A DNA stretch of 64,000 nucleotides from Morella rubra (taxonomy: Eukaryota; Streptophyta; Magnoliopsida; Fagales; Myricaceae). Made by a program: the position numbers and the translations under genes. The stretch spans positions 124,001 to 188,000 of the forward strand of contig RXIC02000051.1 in assembly GCA_003952965.2 (NCBI GenBank), in the 5' to 3' direction. Below are positions 20,955 through 31,189 of the stretch, in pieces. The notes under the pieces were generated by a model that did not search any database, was not told where the DNA came from, and worked only from the letters and a program-made list of their open reading frames with translations. The number at the start of each line of letters is the position of its first letter. Position 1 is the first letter of the stretch.

Positions 20955-21812
20955 CAGCTCACATTACTCGAAAGTGAATCCGAATGGGACAATAAATACC
21001 AGCCGTGAAGGTCCCACGTTGCATACAGGAACCAGTGGCTCGTACTAAATGATGTCGTATCTAGCTACGTCATATTTTATTGTGTAATTATAAGCGCATG
21101 CAGCGAGAACCACGAGTTTTTTCTTAATCCCATCATGATGGCGCATCATTTGACTCCTTACGCTGCCTCTAAAATTAGTTCTGGGGACTACTCCGTTTTA
21201 CTTCCCCCACAGGGGCAGCAGTGGGCAGAAACCGGCCGCTTTTTGTAACCAGCTTGGTGCTGGGTGTTCTTTATTCCAAGTAATGAAGTTCGTTTTGATT
21301 AACAAAAAAAAAAAACAGCGTGAGCCGCGAGTTTGAAATTGCTATATCTAGTGAAACAATAATTGGTTCAAGTGGAATCCAGTTGTTAAAGTAGTTCTCA
21401 TTATTAATCCCACTACCTTTTGCCCTAATCATGCTGACCTTCTAGTCTCAACCTTTAAAATTGCGAGAGCCTTGGCCTAACGCCATACCGACACTCAGTG
21501 AGTGATCTCCCCTCTCTGATATCCCTCCCTCTCTCACTCCCTCCCTCCCTCCCCAGGCTCCTCATAAGGAAGGTGCGCTTCATTATTGCTACGCTTTTTC
21601 ACGGTGATTCGACTGGTAAGCTACTTGTTTTTGATGGTGGACTGTGACTTTCTTAGATATATTATTTTTGTTTGGTGTTCTTGGTAAGTTTTTTATGTGA
21701 ATTGACTCATACTAGGTCGAGCCAAATGCAGACTTAATTAATTATTTAAAATTGCGTACTTAATTAGTGAATGGGCAATACGATTGTTTTTGTTTTCCTT
21801 GTTTTAAAAACA
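20955..21812 (+). promoter_or_regulatory. P-module copy 2, joined to an ankyrin-type leader
   Basis: Matches 63010-64000 closely and 60-830 in part. It holds a TGACG-type element (ctacgtcat at about 21063), the gcgagagccttgg phrase and the leader end gattcgactg|gtaagctac at about 21608. At about 21800, after tgttttccttgttttaaaa, homology to DUF247 upstream sequence stops and the ankyrin M-module begins, so no DUF247 coding region follows. Confidence 0.65.
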
Positions 21813-21984
21813 AGGAAAATCTCTCTTTCGCCAGAATTATTCTTCGCTTTTTCCTTTCAAGCATAATTTTTTTGTTTCTTAAGAGCGTAAAGGACTATTC
21901 CATTTCTTTTTTCACTAATACACGGAAGTACAGAATCGTGGTTTTCCTTTTAATTTTTTAAGAGAAGTAAAGAATCATTCTCTT

Positions 21985-22175
21985 ATTTGTTTGCCATATA
22001 TATATATTAGATAATATTGAGTAAGTGTTTAAACCTCGCAGTGCTTCCTCCAATACTATCTTCTCTCTTTATAGGCCGTTCTATCTAGTCAAATCATGAC
22101 ATATTAATTTCAAACACAGCCAAAGACGAAGAAATTCACAAGTACGTAGGATTTTCACAGTGAATTAATCAACTG
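21985..22175 (+). promoter_or_regulatory. M-module copy 3: promoter and leader upstream of PGG-only locus D
   Basis: TATA-like atatatatatta at about 21994, the phrase ttaatttcaaacacagcc and a donor aactg|gtaatctcacc at 22176. It is the only M-module in the 12-24 kb region still followed by a PGG exon. Confidence 0.65.
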
Positions 22176-23192
22176 GTAATCTCACCTCTCACCTCTCCAC
22201 TTTTTAAATTATTCGATTTCCCCATGGTTTGCTCTGGATTAGTTTCTTGCTGGTGCCTCTCTGCACGGTTTGTCCAGTTTCTCTTTGGCGTGCTTCTTGT
22301 TGGTGTGTTCTGCATAGTTTGTCCCGTGCTGCAGCTGAGTGTACAACTTCAAAGTACTAGGAGTGAATTCAACTAATCTGTTGGTTCTCTCAAGTAAGTC
22401 GTATAATATAAATACAACTAAAACTAAGAATAAAATAATTGTTGGGTTCGTTTGAACTTAATCGTATAACTGAACCAAACTAACTGACAATTGAAATTTT
22501 AGGTCAGTCGTCAAAATTAGCAGCTTCTCTAGGCATAGATTTGAGCTATTTTCTTTAATTTGTAGCTCGTTTTATCCTGTCTAATTTTACAGACTTACAG
22601 TGACCTAGATAAGTAAGAGAGATCAACTATCGATAGTGTTGAAACTGAATTTGATTTTATTTATTTTTCTCTATAGGTTTATATTAAATTAAACATTTTT
22701 AATAGTTAATATAGACTTAGGATTAAGGTTAGGGTCATGGGCCCGGCACTTTTACAGGGGATCATCTGATGCCTTATTCGAGAAAGATATTAAAATCTGA
22801 AGGTTTTAAACGTATTAAATTATAATTTCTCAATCCCATTCGTTACAGCTGGTGTTCATGTTTCTTCTTACATTGGGAGCTGCAATTGCATATATATAGA
22901 GTACAGAGTTTCTGCCATGTTAGGGACTATTGCTGACCCTCAGCTACAGCAGCCTATGGTGCTGTCGAATGCACATATACTTTGCTTTTCTCTGTTTTTT
23001 TTTTTTTTTCTAAGCAACCATTTTGTTCTCTGCTTGAATTAAAATGTTCTATATTACTGTGTGCTTTTACTATTACTTCTCTCTTTCTTTCAAGCTATAT
23101 TAAAGTTTTTTAAGGCTATATATATTGTGGGGAAACTCTAAACTTGCTGTAAAAAATTGAAACACAAGGTGGACATCACAAATTCAGTGGAG
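22176..23192 (+). repeat. Segmental duplication, copy 2 (partner 16756-17770), intron-like
   Basis: Non-coding, intron-like sequence between the M-module donor and the PGG exon, near-identical in long stretches to 16756-17665. It carries about 70 extra bases near 22350-22420 that are absent from the partner. Confidence 0.8.
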
Positions 23193-23764
23193 ATGGCCGA
23201 AATTGTGGTTGTATCAATAATATCACAAATTCTCAAGTTCGTCAAGCGTAATGCATGGACGAAGGAGGACGTGGAGCTGTTGGAGAAAGCGGCAAACCCT
23301 CATTTGGTAGCAGCTACACTCATTACTACTATGACCTTTGCAGCAGGCATTACCATGCCTGGGGGTTTCGTAGATAAGGACGGCACACACCCAGGCTCTG
23401 CGATATTGAGGAGTAGTGCTGCTTTCGTGGCATTTGTTATTTTCGATATCATATCCTTGGTATTCTCCAGTACCGCTGTCTTGATTCACCTACTAGTGCC
23501 ATTGCTACCTAGACCTGAATCGCGTGCCAGTTTTTCAACAGTGGCCGGTTGTTTATTTTGGTGGCGATGATAACAATGGTGCTGGCATTTGTCACATGTT
23601 TGTATGCTGTGTTAGCTCCTTCCAGATCTCTTGCCATTGTCTCTTGTGTCACTGGATCAACTTTCATTCCCGTCTTCTTTTTTATAGTTTTTAAGTTTCG
23701 AGCTCAGCTAATCTTGATTATGATCATGTTAAAAGTTAAAAAACACGGTTGTGAGCTCAGCTAA
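23193..23764 (+). pseudogene. PGG-domain membrane protein fragment (locus D), no ankyrin repeats
   Basis: From the ATG at 23193 the frame gives a charged start, then LVAATLITTMTFAAGITMPG, the signature of the PGG domain, then two hydrophobic helices (VAFVIFDIISLVFSS and a LIHLLVPLL stretch). At about 23545 the frame shifts by one base. The next frame continues with the family's third and fourth helices (MITMVLAFVTCLYAVLAP) to a stop at 23762. PGG domains form the membrane anchor of ACD6-type proteins, which promote salicylic-acid defence at the plasma membrane. No ankyrin exons precede it. With the indel it is broken; if the indel is an assembly error it would encode a four-helix protein of roughly 190 residues. 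Confidence 0.8.
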
Positions 23765-25120
23765 TTCAGTTTCAAGATGTGAAGGATAAATCTCACTTAA
23801 CATTGATTAATTAGTGTGGTTGTTTGCATAGATTTTTAATAAGTTCCTCCATAATTGGGGGCTGCCACATGTTTATTTATTTAAGGGATAAATGCATTTT
23901 GAATCCTCTAATTATTGGGTATTGACACTTTGCATTTTGATTTATTATTTGTGTTATATTGCACCCACTAAGATTTTAGACACTTTTGCATCATTTCTTA
24001 AAAATTTCTGTATTTTTTCTCTCTAAAATTATAATTTTATCCTTATAAAATGATAGGAGAAAAAAAATTATAAGAATAAAATTATCATTTAGAATGCAAA
24101 AAAATTATTTTCTATTCAAATTAACAAAAAAATTTAAAATGCTGCAAAGTGTTTAAAATCAAAGGTGCAATATAATCAAAAATCATAAATCGGAGTGCAT
24201 ACAAAATGTACTTATTATTCATTTAAAATACACTGAAATCAATTCAAGAACGTCCCATGATACGGCTTGAGCCTGGTCAGTCTCAAAGGAATACATGGAA
24301 GTCCATAACGGGTCTACATTAGCCCGGCCCGTGATTGTCCTTGTTAGCCTAAGCCCACAATCCATCCTCCATATGGTCTCTATCTTATGCCATACAGAAT
24401 ACGAGTTGAATGTATGGGCTTGGGTATTAGAATCCATATTGTTTCATAGGCCATGCTTGGTTTTTATAAAATTAAATGATGGGGAAAAATATTATTTTAT
24501 TGACCAAATTTTTGGAATGATTTTGCAAATAACTGAATTTTTTTTTTTTTTCAAAAAGTGTTAAGAATGTACGTCTGAGCGTGGTATGAACTTTTCAACT
24601 GCACGCTAATCATTTGGAAGAAATAAGAAGTCAGTAAAGATAACGTCTAAACAAAGAGTTTTAAATATGTCCATCATTAATTTACTAATTATGAGAGCAT
24701 ACTGAAATTAAAAAGACTTAGAGAAGTGGGAAAACAATCAGATATGATGTGTTTTAGAAAAAATATATATTTTTAAAATGCTAATGAAAGATTTTTAAAA
24801 TGCTAGATGTCAAAATAATAATTGAAGAGTTCTCTTAAAACTCTTGCGGGGGCCAAAACATGAATCCTATTCAATTTTTTCGAAGAAGGCAAGGGTAGAC
24901 CCCTTCTCCCTCTGACTACGCAGTGCAAAATCTAAACGCTGTGGACATTGCGTATCTACGCAGTGCAAAATCAATAGAAATAGGGTAGACCAATATTTTT
25001 TTTTTCCCCTCCTGTCATGAGGTAAGCTATCTAACATGTGCTATAAAAAAACTTGAGCTAATTGACTTGAAAAGAAAAAAAGTCAACATGGGTGGAAAAG
25101 CTTGACTAGTAAATAAGTAG
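23765..25120. other. 3' flank of locus D and intergenic sequence
   Basis: The stretch gcgggggccaaaacatgaat at about 24845 matches ggccaaaatatgaattc at 30785 behind gene A, so the 3' flanks are related. Near 24915-24970 acgcagtgcaaaatc occurs twice. A segment around 24250-24430 with gcccggcccgtgattg is unrecognised. Confidence 0.5.
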
Positions 25121-25633
25121 TGATGGGCCATAATATGACTGGCCCAGCCCGATGAGACATACTAGCCCATTTGCAGTCTCATCCAAGGACACAGACGTCT
25201 TCTAGAACCTCAATCTCCATATGTATAAATCTATCCAGGACTTTAGAAGTGATCATGGCTCAAAAGGCTTCAGGACTTCAAATAAGACAAGGAGTCCTAA
25301 AGCCCATACCGCTGGACTCCATTTAGGACTCTAACATCATCCTCTTATAACGATAAAGACTCCAAGTAAGACAAGGATCCAAGAGGCTTCAGGACTCCAG
25401 GTAAGATAAGGAGTCTTGAAGTCCATAACATTATACTCACTTTGTGACTCTAGCCCCCCTTCCTATAAAAGACATATACCTCCATTATATTTTCCTAAGC
25501 TTAATTACTTATTTATACTAAAATCTTCTCTCAAGATCTAACTTTGGCATCGGAGTCTCCACATCTGACGCCGCCCCTCCTCTTGTTCTCTTTCAAGTCT
25601 GATCGACTCCGGCCCCTGGTGATTTTGGCATCA
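25121..25633 (+). repeat. Gypsy 5' LTR (borders approximate)
   Basis: It starts with tg at 25121 and ends near tcatca before the primer site. It contains three related phrases of the type caggacttcaaataagacaaggagtc (25270, 25360 and 25395) and a TATA-like cctataaaag at about 25461, as expected for an LTR promoter. Confidence 0.6.
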
Positions 25634-25712
25634 TCAGTTGGTGTCGTTTGTGGGAATTCTCGAGCCCCTTCTAAAACACCCTCCGACCATCCCGTCCACA
25701 CCCTTCTCCAAG

Positions 25713-26634
25713 ATGACTTCCTCTACAGAGATACCTAACGGCGATCAACCACCTCCAGTGATGAACTTGAAACTCGTCCCCAACAGCGAGGCGCTACTGG
25801 CCACCGTGGTTCAGACCGTCAAGAACCTCGCTCACCAGATCAATACAATCTCACAATCTAAACCTCTTACGTCCCCTCCACGTTCACATGTATCTCCCTC
25901 ACACGAGGAAACTGGAGATAACCACTCGGCTCACCAATCTCCCCCCAAGCATCGTGGAGCGGATGATTGGCGAGTTGCCCTCCATGAGTAAGTGATCGGG
26001 CAGGCAGAACAGGTTCGACTACTCTAACAGAAGCTGAGCAAAGTGGAAAACCTTAAAACAAACGACTTCTCCATACCATTGAACGTTGGCAGTTCCTCAT
26101 TCAAATTAAAAGTGCTTGCATGTCCGCTGCCCCCACGCTTCCGACTACCCCAGATCGACCTATTTGACAGTTTCAGCAACCCCTGCGACCATTTGGAGAT
26201 CTTCTGCCTGCACATGCACGTCTAGTCATATGTAGATCCCATCATCTGCCGTGAGTTCTCATTAACCCTCAAGGAATCAGCACAACGATGGTTTTCTAGT
26301 CTATTGACTGGAACCATCGACGACTTTGACACCCTCGGCACGCAGTTCCTGAGCCATTTAATATCCAATCGATGGCTAAAATGCCCATCCTCCTACCTGT
26401 TTAGTGTCAACCAAAACCCTAAGGAAAGCCTACGCAGTTACATAACGCACTTCAATCGTGAGCAGTTTCCCAGCTACTGATGAGGTCAAGCTTATGGCTC
26501 TCATTACAAGTCTCCTGCTGAGCGACTTCCTCAAAACCCTCATGAGGAAAGCCCCGACCAATTTTGTAGATGCTATGACGAAAGCACAGAAACACTTGGA
26601 CTTCGAGGACATGTTTGTTGAACGTCTCCATTCA
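25713..26634 (+). pseudogene. Gypsy gag fragment
   Basis: The frame from ATG 25713 ends at 25991. The capsid-like region follows in other frames with RLPQIDLFDS and CDHLEIF near 26135-26205, then ESAQRWFSSL, LRSYITHFNRE (about 26430) and TKAQKHLDFEDMF (about 26578), in the order of gypsy gag. Several frame changes and a stop at 26223 make it non-functional. Confidence 0.8.
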
Positions 26635-27224
26635 ACACTTTTCACAACAGATTCAACTGGTAGTCTCACCACATCCTTCCGCTTGAACTCTATTTTCCTC
26701 AATTTATTTGTTTTCCCCTTGGACATTTGATACTTTCTCTTCTTTTCATTATTCGTTTTGGTGTATAGTTTTGGAGTATTTGCAAAAGAATTTGACATGC
26801 GTTTAGGGTACAGGCCAGTGTTAAGATTTATTTGAGGACTAGGATTTCAGGTGGGGAAAGTGGTGCCTGTTTTGGGTAAAGTGATGCTCTTTGGTTTTCA
26901 TATCCTTTAAAATTCATAAGTACAAATATCAAAAATTATTGACAAATAGCAAATTTGTGTGATTATTTATCCAGTGAGGTGAGATGATAAGGCTAATGAT
27001 CACAAGTCAATTATAAATTGAGTGCAAGTCTACATTCACACAAATATACTCTCAAACAAAAAATTAATTAAACTAAAAGTTAAGGATGTGATACTATTAG
27101 GTTCTTTGGAACTATCTGCAACATACTTTGGACCAACATGATTTTTATTTAAAGTAAGGAACATTGAGATGCTAATGTTGAATTATACCTAGTCTTGCGT
27201 ACCTCCTGTTTGGTCCCAGCTCGC
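26635..27224 (+). other. Truncated ankyrin leader and leader intron of gene A
   Basis: Only the last bases of the M-module leader remain (caacagattcaactg), with the donor at 26660. The intron matches gene B's (ggtgtatagttttggagt at 26759 and 38510) and ends at the acceptor ggtcccag at 27220. The original upstream promoter has been replaced by the gypsy remnant. Confidence 0.65.
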
Positions 27225-30199
27225 ATGGATCCAATTTTGTATAATGCTGCAGCGAAAGGTGACATCGAGGTTTTCAAAAATACCAAGCATCCTCTCAACT
27301 CCTTACTAACCCCAAGCGAGAACACAGTTGTCCATATTTACCTCACATGCCTCAATCAAGAATCAGAATCAACGACGAAGTTTGTAGAAGAACTTCTCAA
27401 TATGTGTCCTTCCCTGTTATGGCAAACCAATGCGAATAATGAAACCCCATTACATCTTGCAACAAGGTATGGGCATATTGGCATAGTAAAATTCCTGATT
27501 CACCGAGCAAACACTGTTTGTCAAGACCTCGAAAGTGGAACTTATAAAGCGCGTATGAAGATGGTTAGGATGACGGACAAAGACAAGAACACAGCCTTGC
27601 ATGAAGCTGCGCGCTTTGATCACCTTGAGGTGGTGAAACTACTGACCCATGATGACCTAGGTTTGTCAAAATTTTCTAACTATTACAGTGAGACTCCACT
27701 TTACATTGCTATCAAGAGAAAGTTTCGACTTGTGGCATTCGTGATAATTCTAAGCACCCGTGAATTAAATCAGTGCTTGGATGGGGGGGTGTCGGCCCAC
27801 GGCTTGTGGTGGTCCCCTTGGTAGAACAGCTTTACACGCTGCAGTTACTCAGAAGGATACTGGTACGTACGTAATGCCTATTTATCTTTTCGACAATCTA
27901 GCCTGCATGTTAATTTGGTATACTTTCTTTTGGTAAAAGGAAAGTGCAACTATGTAATCAAAATAACATTAAGACCACAAACTAATTAATTAGTCCAATT
28001 TATTAAGTAATTTTAAGTAAATAAAATGTTGAGTCGCGCTCTTTCTTCATTCACTTTCGAAATTGATCAATTTACGAAGATGATATTCAGATGAAACTAA
28101 TTAATTAGCTTCCAATGCCAGGAATATTGGTTCACATATAAGTTAACTCTAGAAAGTTGGATTATTCTTCTTATATATATTAGATTACATTGGTCGAATG
28201 CTTTCTAGATAATGATTACATCTTCTTATGTAAATTGTTTTAGAAATGATCGAAAAACTTTTACAAAGATTCGGAGCTCTACCTAAACAAGCGGACCAAA
28301 ATGGTTGGACTCCGCTTCACTTGGCTACTTGCCAAGAAAGCGATAAATCAGTAAAGCTACTACTGGAATATGATAGACAAGTTGCACACATGAAAGATGC
28401 AAAGGGTAGGACAGCTCTTCATGCTGCAGCTTATGGTGGCAACTTGTCAGCGATGCTCCTGATTATATCAAGTTGTCCTGATTGCTGTGAACTGGTTGAT
28501 GAGAGAGGTTGGAATGTGCTTCATTTTTTCATAGAGAGCCCTTGGGCTACAAAGGAGAATATGAAGGCGGTCCTTAAAAATCCGTCACTGAGCAAGCTTT
28601 TGTATGAGAAGGATTTTGACGGGAACACACCTCTTCATCACCAATTCAATATGGAAGATATCAAAGAGAATTTCATTGATCACAGTAGAGTTGATAAGAT
28701 GGCCCTCAACAAACAAAACCTCACTGCTTACGACGATGCTTTATCTGGTGCAAGACTGACAATGGAAAAGGTAAGCAATATTTTCTCTTGCTCCTAAAAG
28801 AATATTTCCTTCTTCTTTTTTCTGGGAAATATTAAGTGGCAGTCATGCAGTCATTGATGAGCACAAAAATCATCACATGGGGAGAATATGCACGCATTTA
28901 CAGTAGTGTACGTAGTTGGAATACAAGATCTTGACACGCTTATTTTGAAAAAATATATATATGCCTGCAATCTCTTGTTTTTCCAACGGATCCAGTGAAT
29001 AATGTTGATGGTCCATTCCGTTCCACAACAAAAAGACCACGTATGCTGCTACTGTTTCTCCATGACCGCATGTTTGCAAAGGCAGATTTTGCTAAAATTG
29101 TTGAGATTTTTAGAATTTTTAGATGGAAACATGAATTTTGGCCCCTTTGCCAAAATCGCTGTGCTCGGCTTAGAAAAAGAAGGGGTGTACGTGGTCATGG
29201 CCCAAAACGCTGTCTCAGTTAGTTCGGATGCGGCTTTCCAATACGTAGTCTAGTTTTATCTCGAAAGCTGACCATTAAAGAGTAGATAAATCAAGATGTC
29301 ATAACTAGGCTTACCTTTAAGAGTTATAAAAGAAGAACTATAAAGGAATTGTCGTTTTGAAGAAATTTCGGTTTCTTGGGATTTAATTTGCATTTAGTGT
29401 TATGTCTTCAATTTGAAGAAATGGTGGTGTGAAGATGAAATCACAAACCCACATACAAAAGATGAAATAAAACACAGTTTTTATAATGATATAAAAAACT
29501 TCTGATTTATTTGTGATTGTATGATATTTCTATACTCACAATTTAGCACAATAAATGTTGCACAGGAAAAATATAGCTAGTGTATTTGGGGAAACCGGTA
29601 TTCTAGAACATTGGTCATTGAAGAAAGACCACGAGATAGGAAAAAACGAGAAGGATGAGAGAAGATGATGGAGAACAGGGAGGAGATGGGACGATGGAGA
29701 AGATCAAAGAGAAGGAAAAGATAGAAAAGGTGGAGAAGATCAAAGAGAAGAAAAAGACAGAAAAGGCGGAAATGAAAGAAAAGCTGAAGAATGTGGCTGA
29801 AGCCCATCTGGTTGTAGCTACACTTATTACGACTGTAACCTTTGCAGCTGGTATTTCTTTACCTGGAGGGTTCGAAGGAAGAGATAACCAATACCCAGGC
29901 TTTGCAGTTCTAAGGAGAAGTGCTGCTTTTAAAGCCTTCATTTTTTTCGATGTTATATCAATGGTGTTGTCTTGTTGTGCCATCTTCGTTCACCTACTCA
30001 TCCCAATATAATGGTATCTAAATCTAACATTAGCCTCAGTTTTCTACAGACAGCTGCGCTGTTGATTTTGTTGGCCATGGGAACAATGGTGCTTGCATTT
30101 GCTGCGGGTACATATGTTGTTTTAGCGCATTCGTTAGGTCTCGCCATTACCTCGTGTCATTGCCTTGTCCTTCTTCCTCATCATCTGTTTGGTATTTAG
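27225..30199 (+). pseudogene. ACD6-like ankyrin/PGG protein, gene A, degenerate
   Basis: ACD6-type proteins carry ankyrin repeats on the cytosolic side and a C-terminal multi-helix PGG domain; ACD6 itself promotes salicylic-acid defence. Exon 1 (27225-27862, donor actg|gtacgt) opens MDPILYNAAAKGD and has the repeats NETPLHLATRYGH and NTALHEAARFDHLEVV. A roughly 30-base insertion near 27770 breaks its frame. Exon 2 (28244-28770) is fully open and has WTPLHLAT, GRTALHAAAYGG and GNTPLHH. Exon 3 starts at 29566 after ttgcacag. It has a 2-base loss giving an early stop, a lysine/glutamate-rich linker, then the PGG domain LVVATLITTVTFAAGISLPG with three more helices, shifted by one base near 30010. 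Leader and exon 2 are close to gene B, so A and B are recent duplicates. Confidence 0.87.
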
Positions 30200-31020
30200 A
30201 AAATTGTTGAAGATAGTGACCCGTACAAGCGGGGGAAGTGGGACGAGTGATGAAAGTGATCCGGAATAGTGGAATTGGCGTGAGATATTCTCAGAGAGTT
30301 TGCAGTTGATGTGGTTGAATTGTGGCAGACATGATCAGAGGCGAACCTACCTATCTAGGATTAGGTTGAAATATTGTTATAAGTTTTGAGTCCTTTTTTT
30401 TTAACCCATAGAAAAATCAGTAAAGTAACAAAAACAAATAATTTCTTTGGATCGATCAGAACTACTATACTTATGTTATCATATTCTTCATCTATATTTT
30501 TTTTAATTGATCTGCAGGTGAGATATTCTCAGAGCGTTTCATTTTCAAACGCATTAAAAAAAAAAAGAACTAGTGGTTAATACTAGAGATCTTTTATGAC
30601 TAAAGGGTTTAACTCAATTTTTCTAAGGAATTAAAGAGATTTTTTTTAAACTTATTCTGTAAAAGTCTAGGAGAAAGTGTGGTTCTTTTAATTAAGTGGA
30701 GATGAGGGATTTTAAAAATGCTAGAGGTCGACAAGCAAAATTGGATAAAGAGAGAAGTATTCTGATCTAAGATTCTTGAGGGGCCAAAATATGAATTCTA
30801 TAAATTTGTCAAGAAGGAAAGGAGAGAGGCCCCCCTACCTGATCCCTCTGACTAGATCAGTGGTCATAAGAAGAGTAGTTTGTAAAGGAAATGAATTCAT
30901 CACACTTAGGGATTGAAGCTAGAAATTTTATCTTATGATCGATTGAGCAAAATATTTTTGAAGCTGGAAAGGTTATATTTTATCTCCCATGATAAACCAT
31001 GCTCAATCTTGTCAATCTAG
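30200..31020. other. 3' flank of gene A
   Basis: Contains gaattggcgtgagatattctc (30273), whose first half recurs behind gene B at about 42155, and a second gatctgcaggtgagat phrase (30512, 42359). No gene seen. Confidence 0.5.
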
Positions 31021-31189
31021 CACCTACAACAAATTTGGGTTTTAGCAACCAAATGTACTGGTCATCTAAATTCTAAATCTCGTCACAATAAGATATATCG
31101 CGACCAAATGGGATGGTCGGTGAGTGGTCGGAAATACTCTATAGACATATCTATTAGGCGACCATTTTAAGAAGTCGTCGCAAAGGGGT

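Larger units (their letters stand above)
25121..26634 (+). mobile_element. Ty3/gypsy remnant: 5' LTR and part of gag
   Basis: An LTR-like block begins tgatgggccataatatg and is followed by a primer-site-like ttggtgtcgtttgtggg at about 25638, then a gag region. Everything downstream of gag is missing. At about 26634 the sequence passes directly into the ankyrin leader (ttcacaacagattcaactg). No second LTR or target duplication was found. Confidence 0.75.

Noticed and set aside
19434-20977. Several overlapping frames in the 151-bp array and hAT element
   Set aside because: They repeat with the array or follow the GC-rich ccggtgccggt motifs. The array lies in a promoter-like module, not in coding sequence.
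25544-25738. Short frame starting before the gypsy gag ATG
   Set aside because: It lies within the LTR end and primer-site region; gag is in the frame from 25713.
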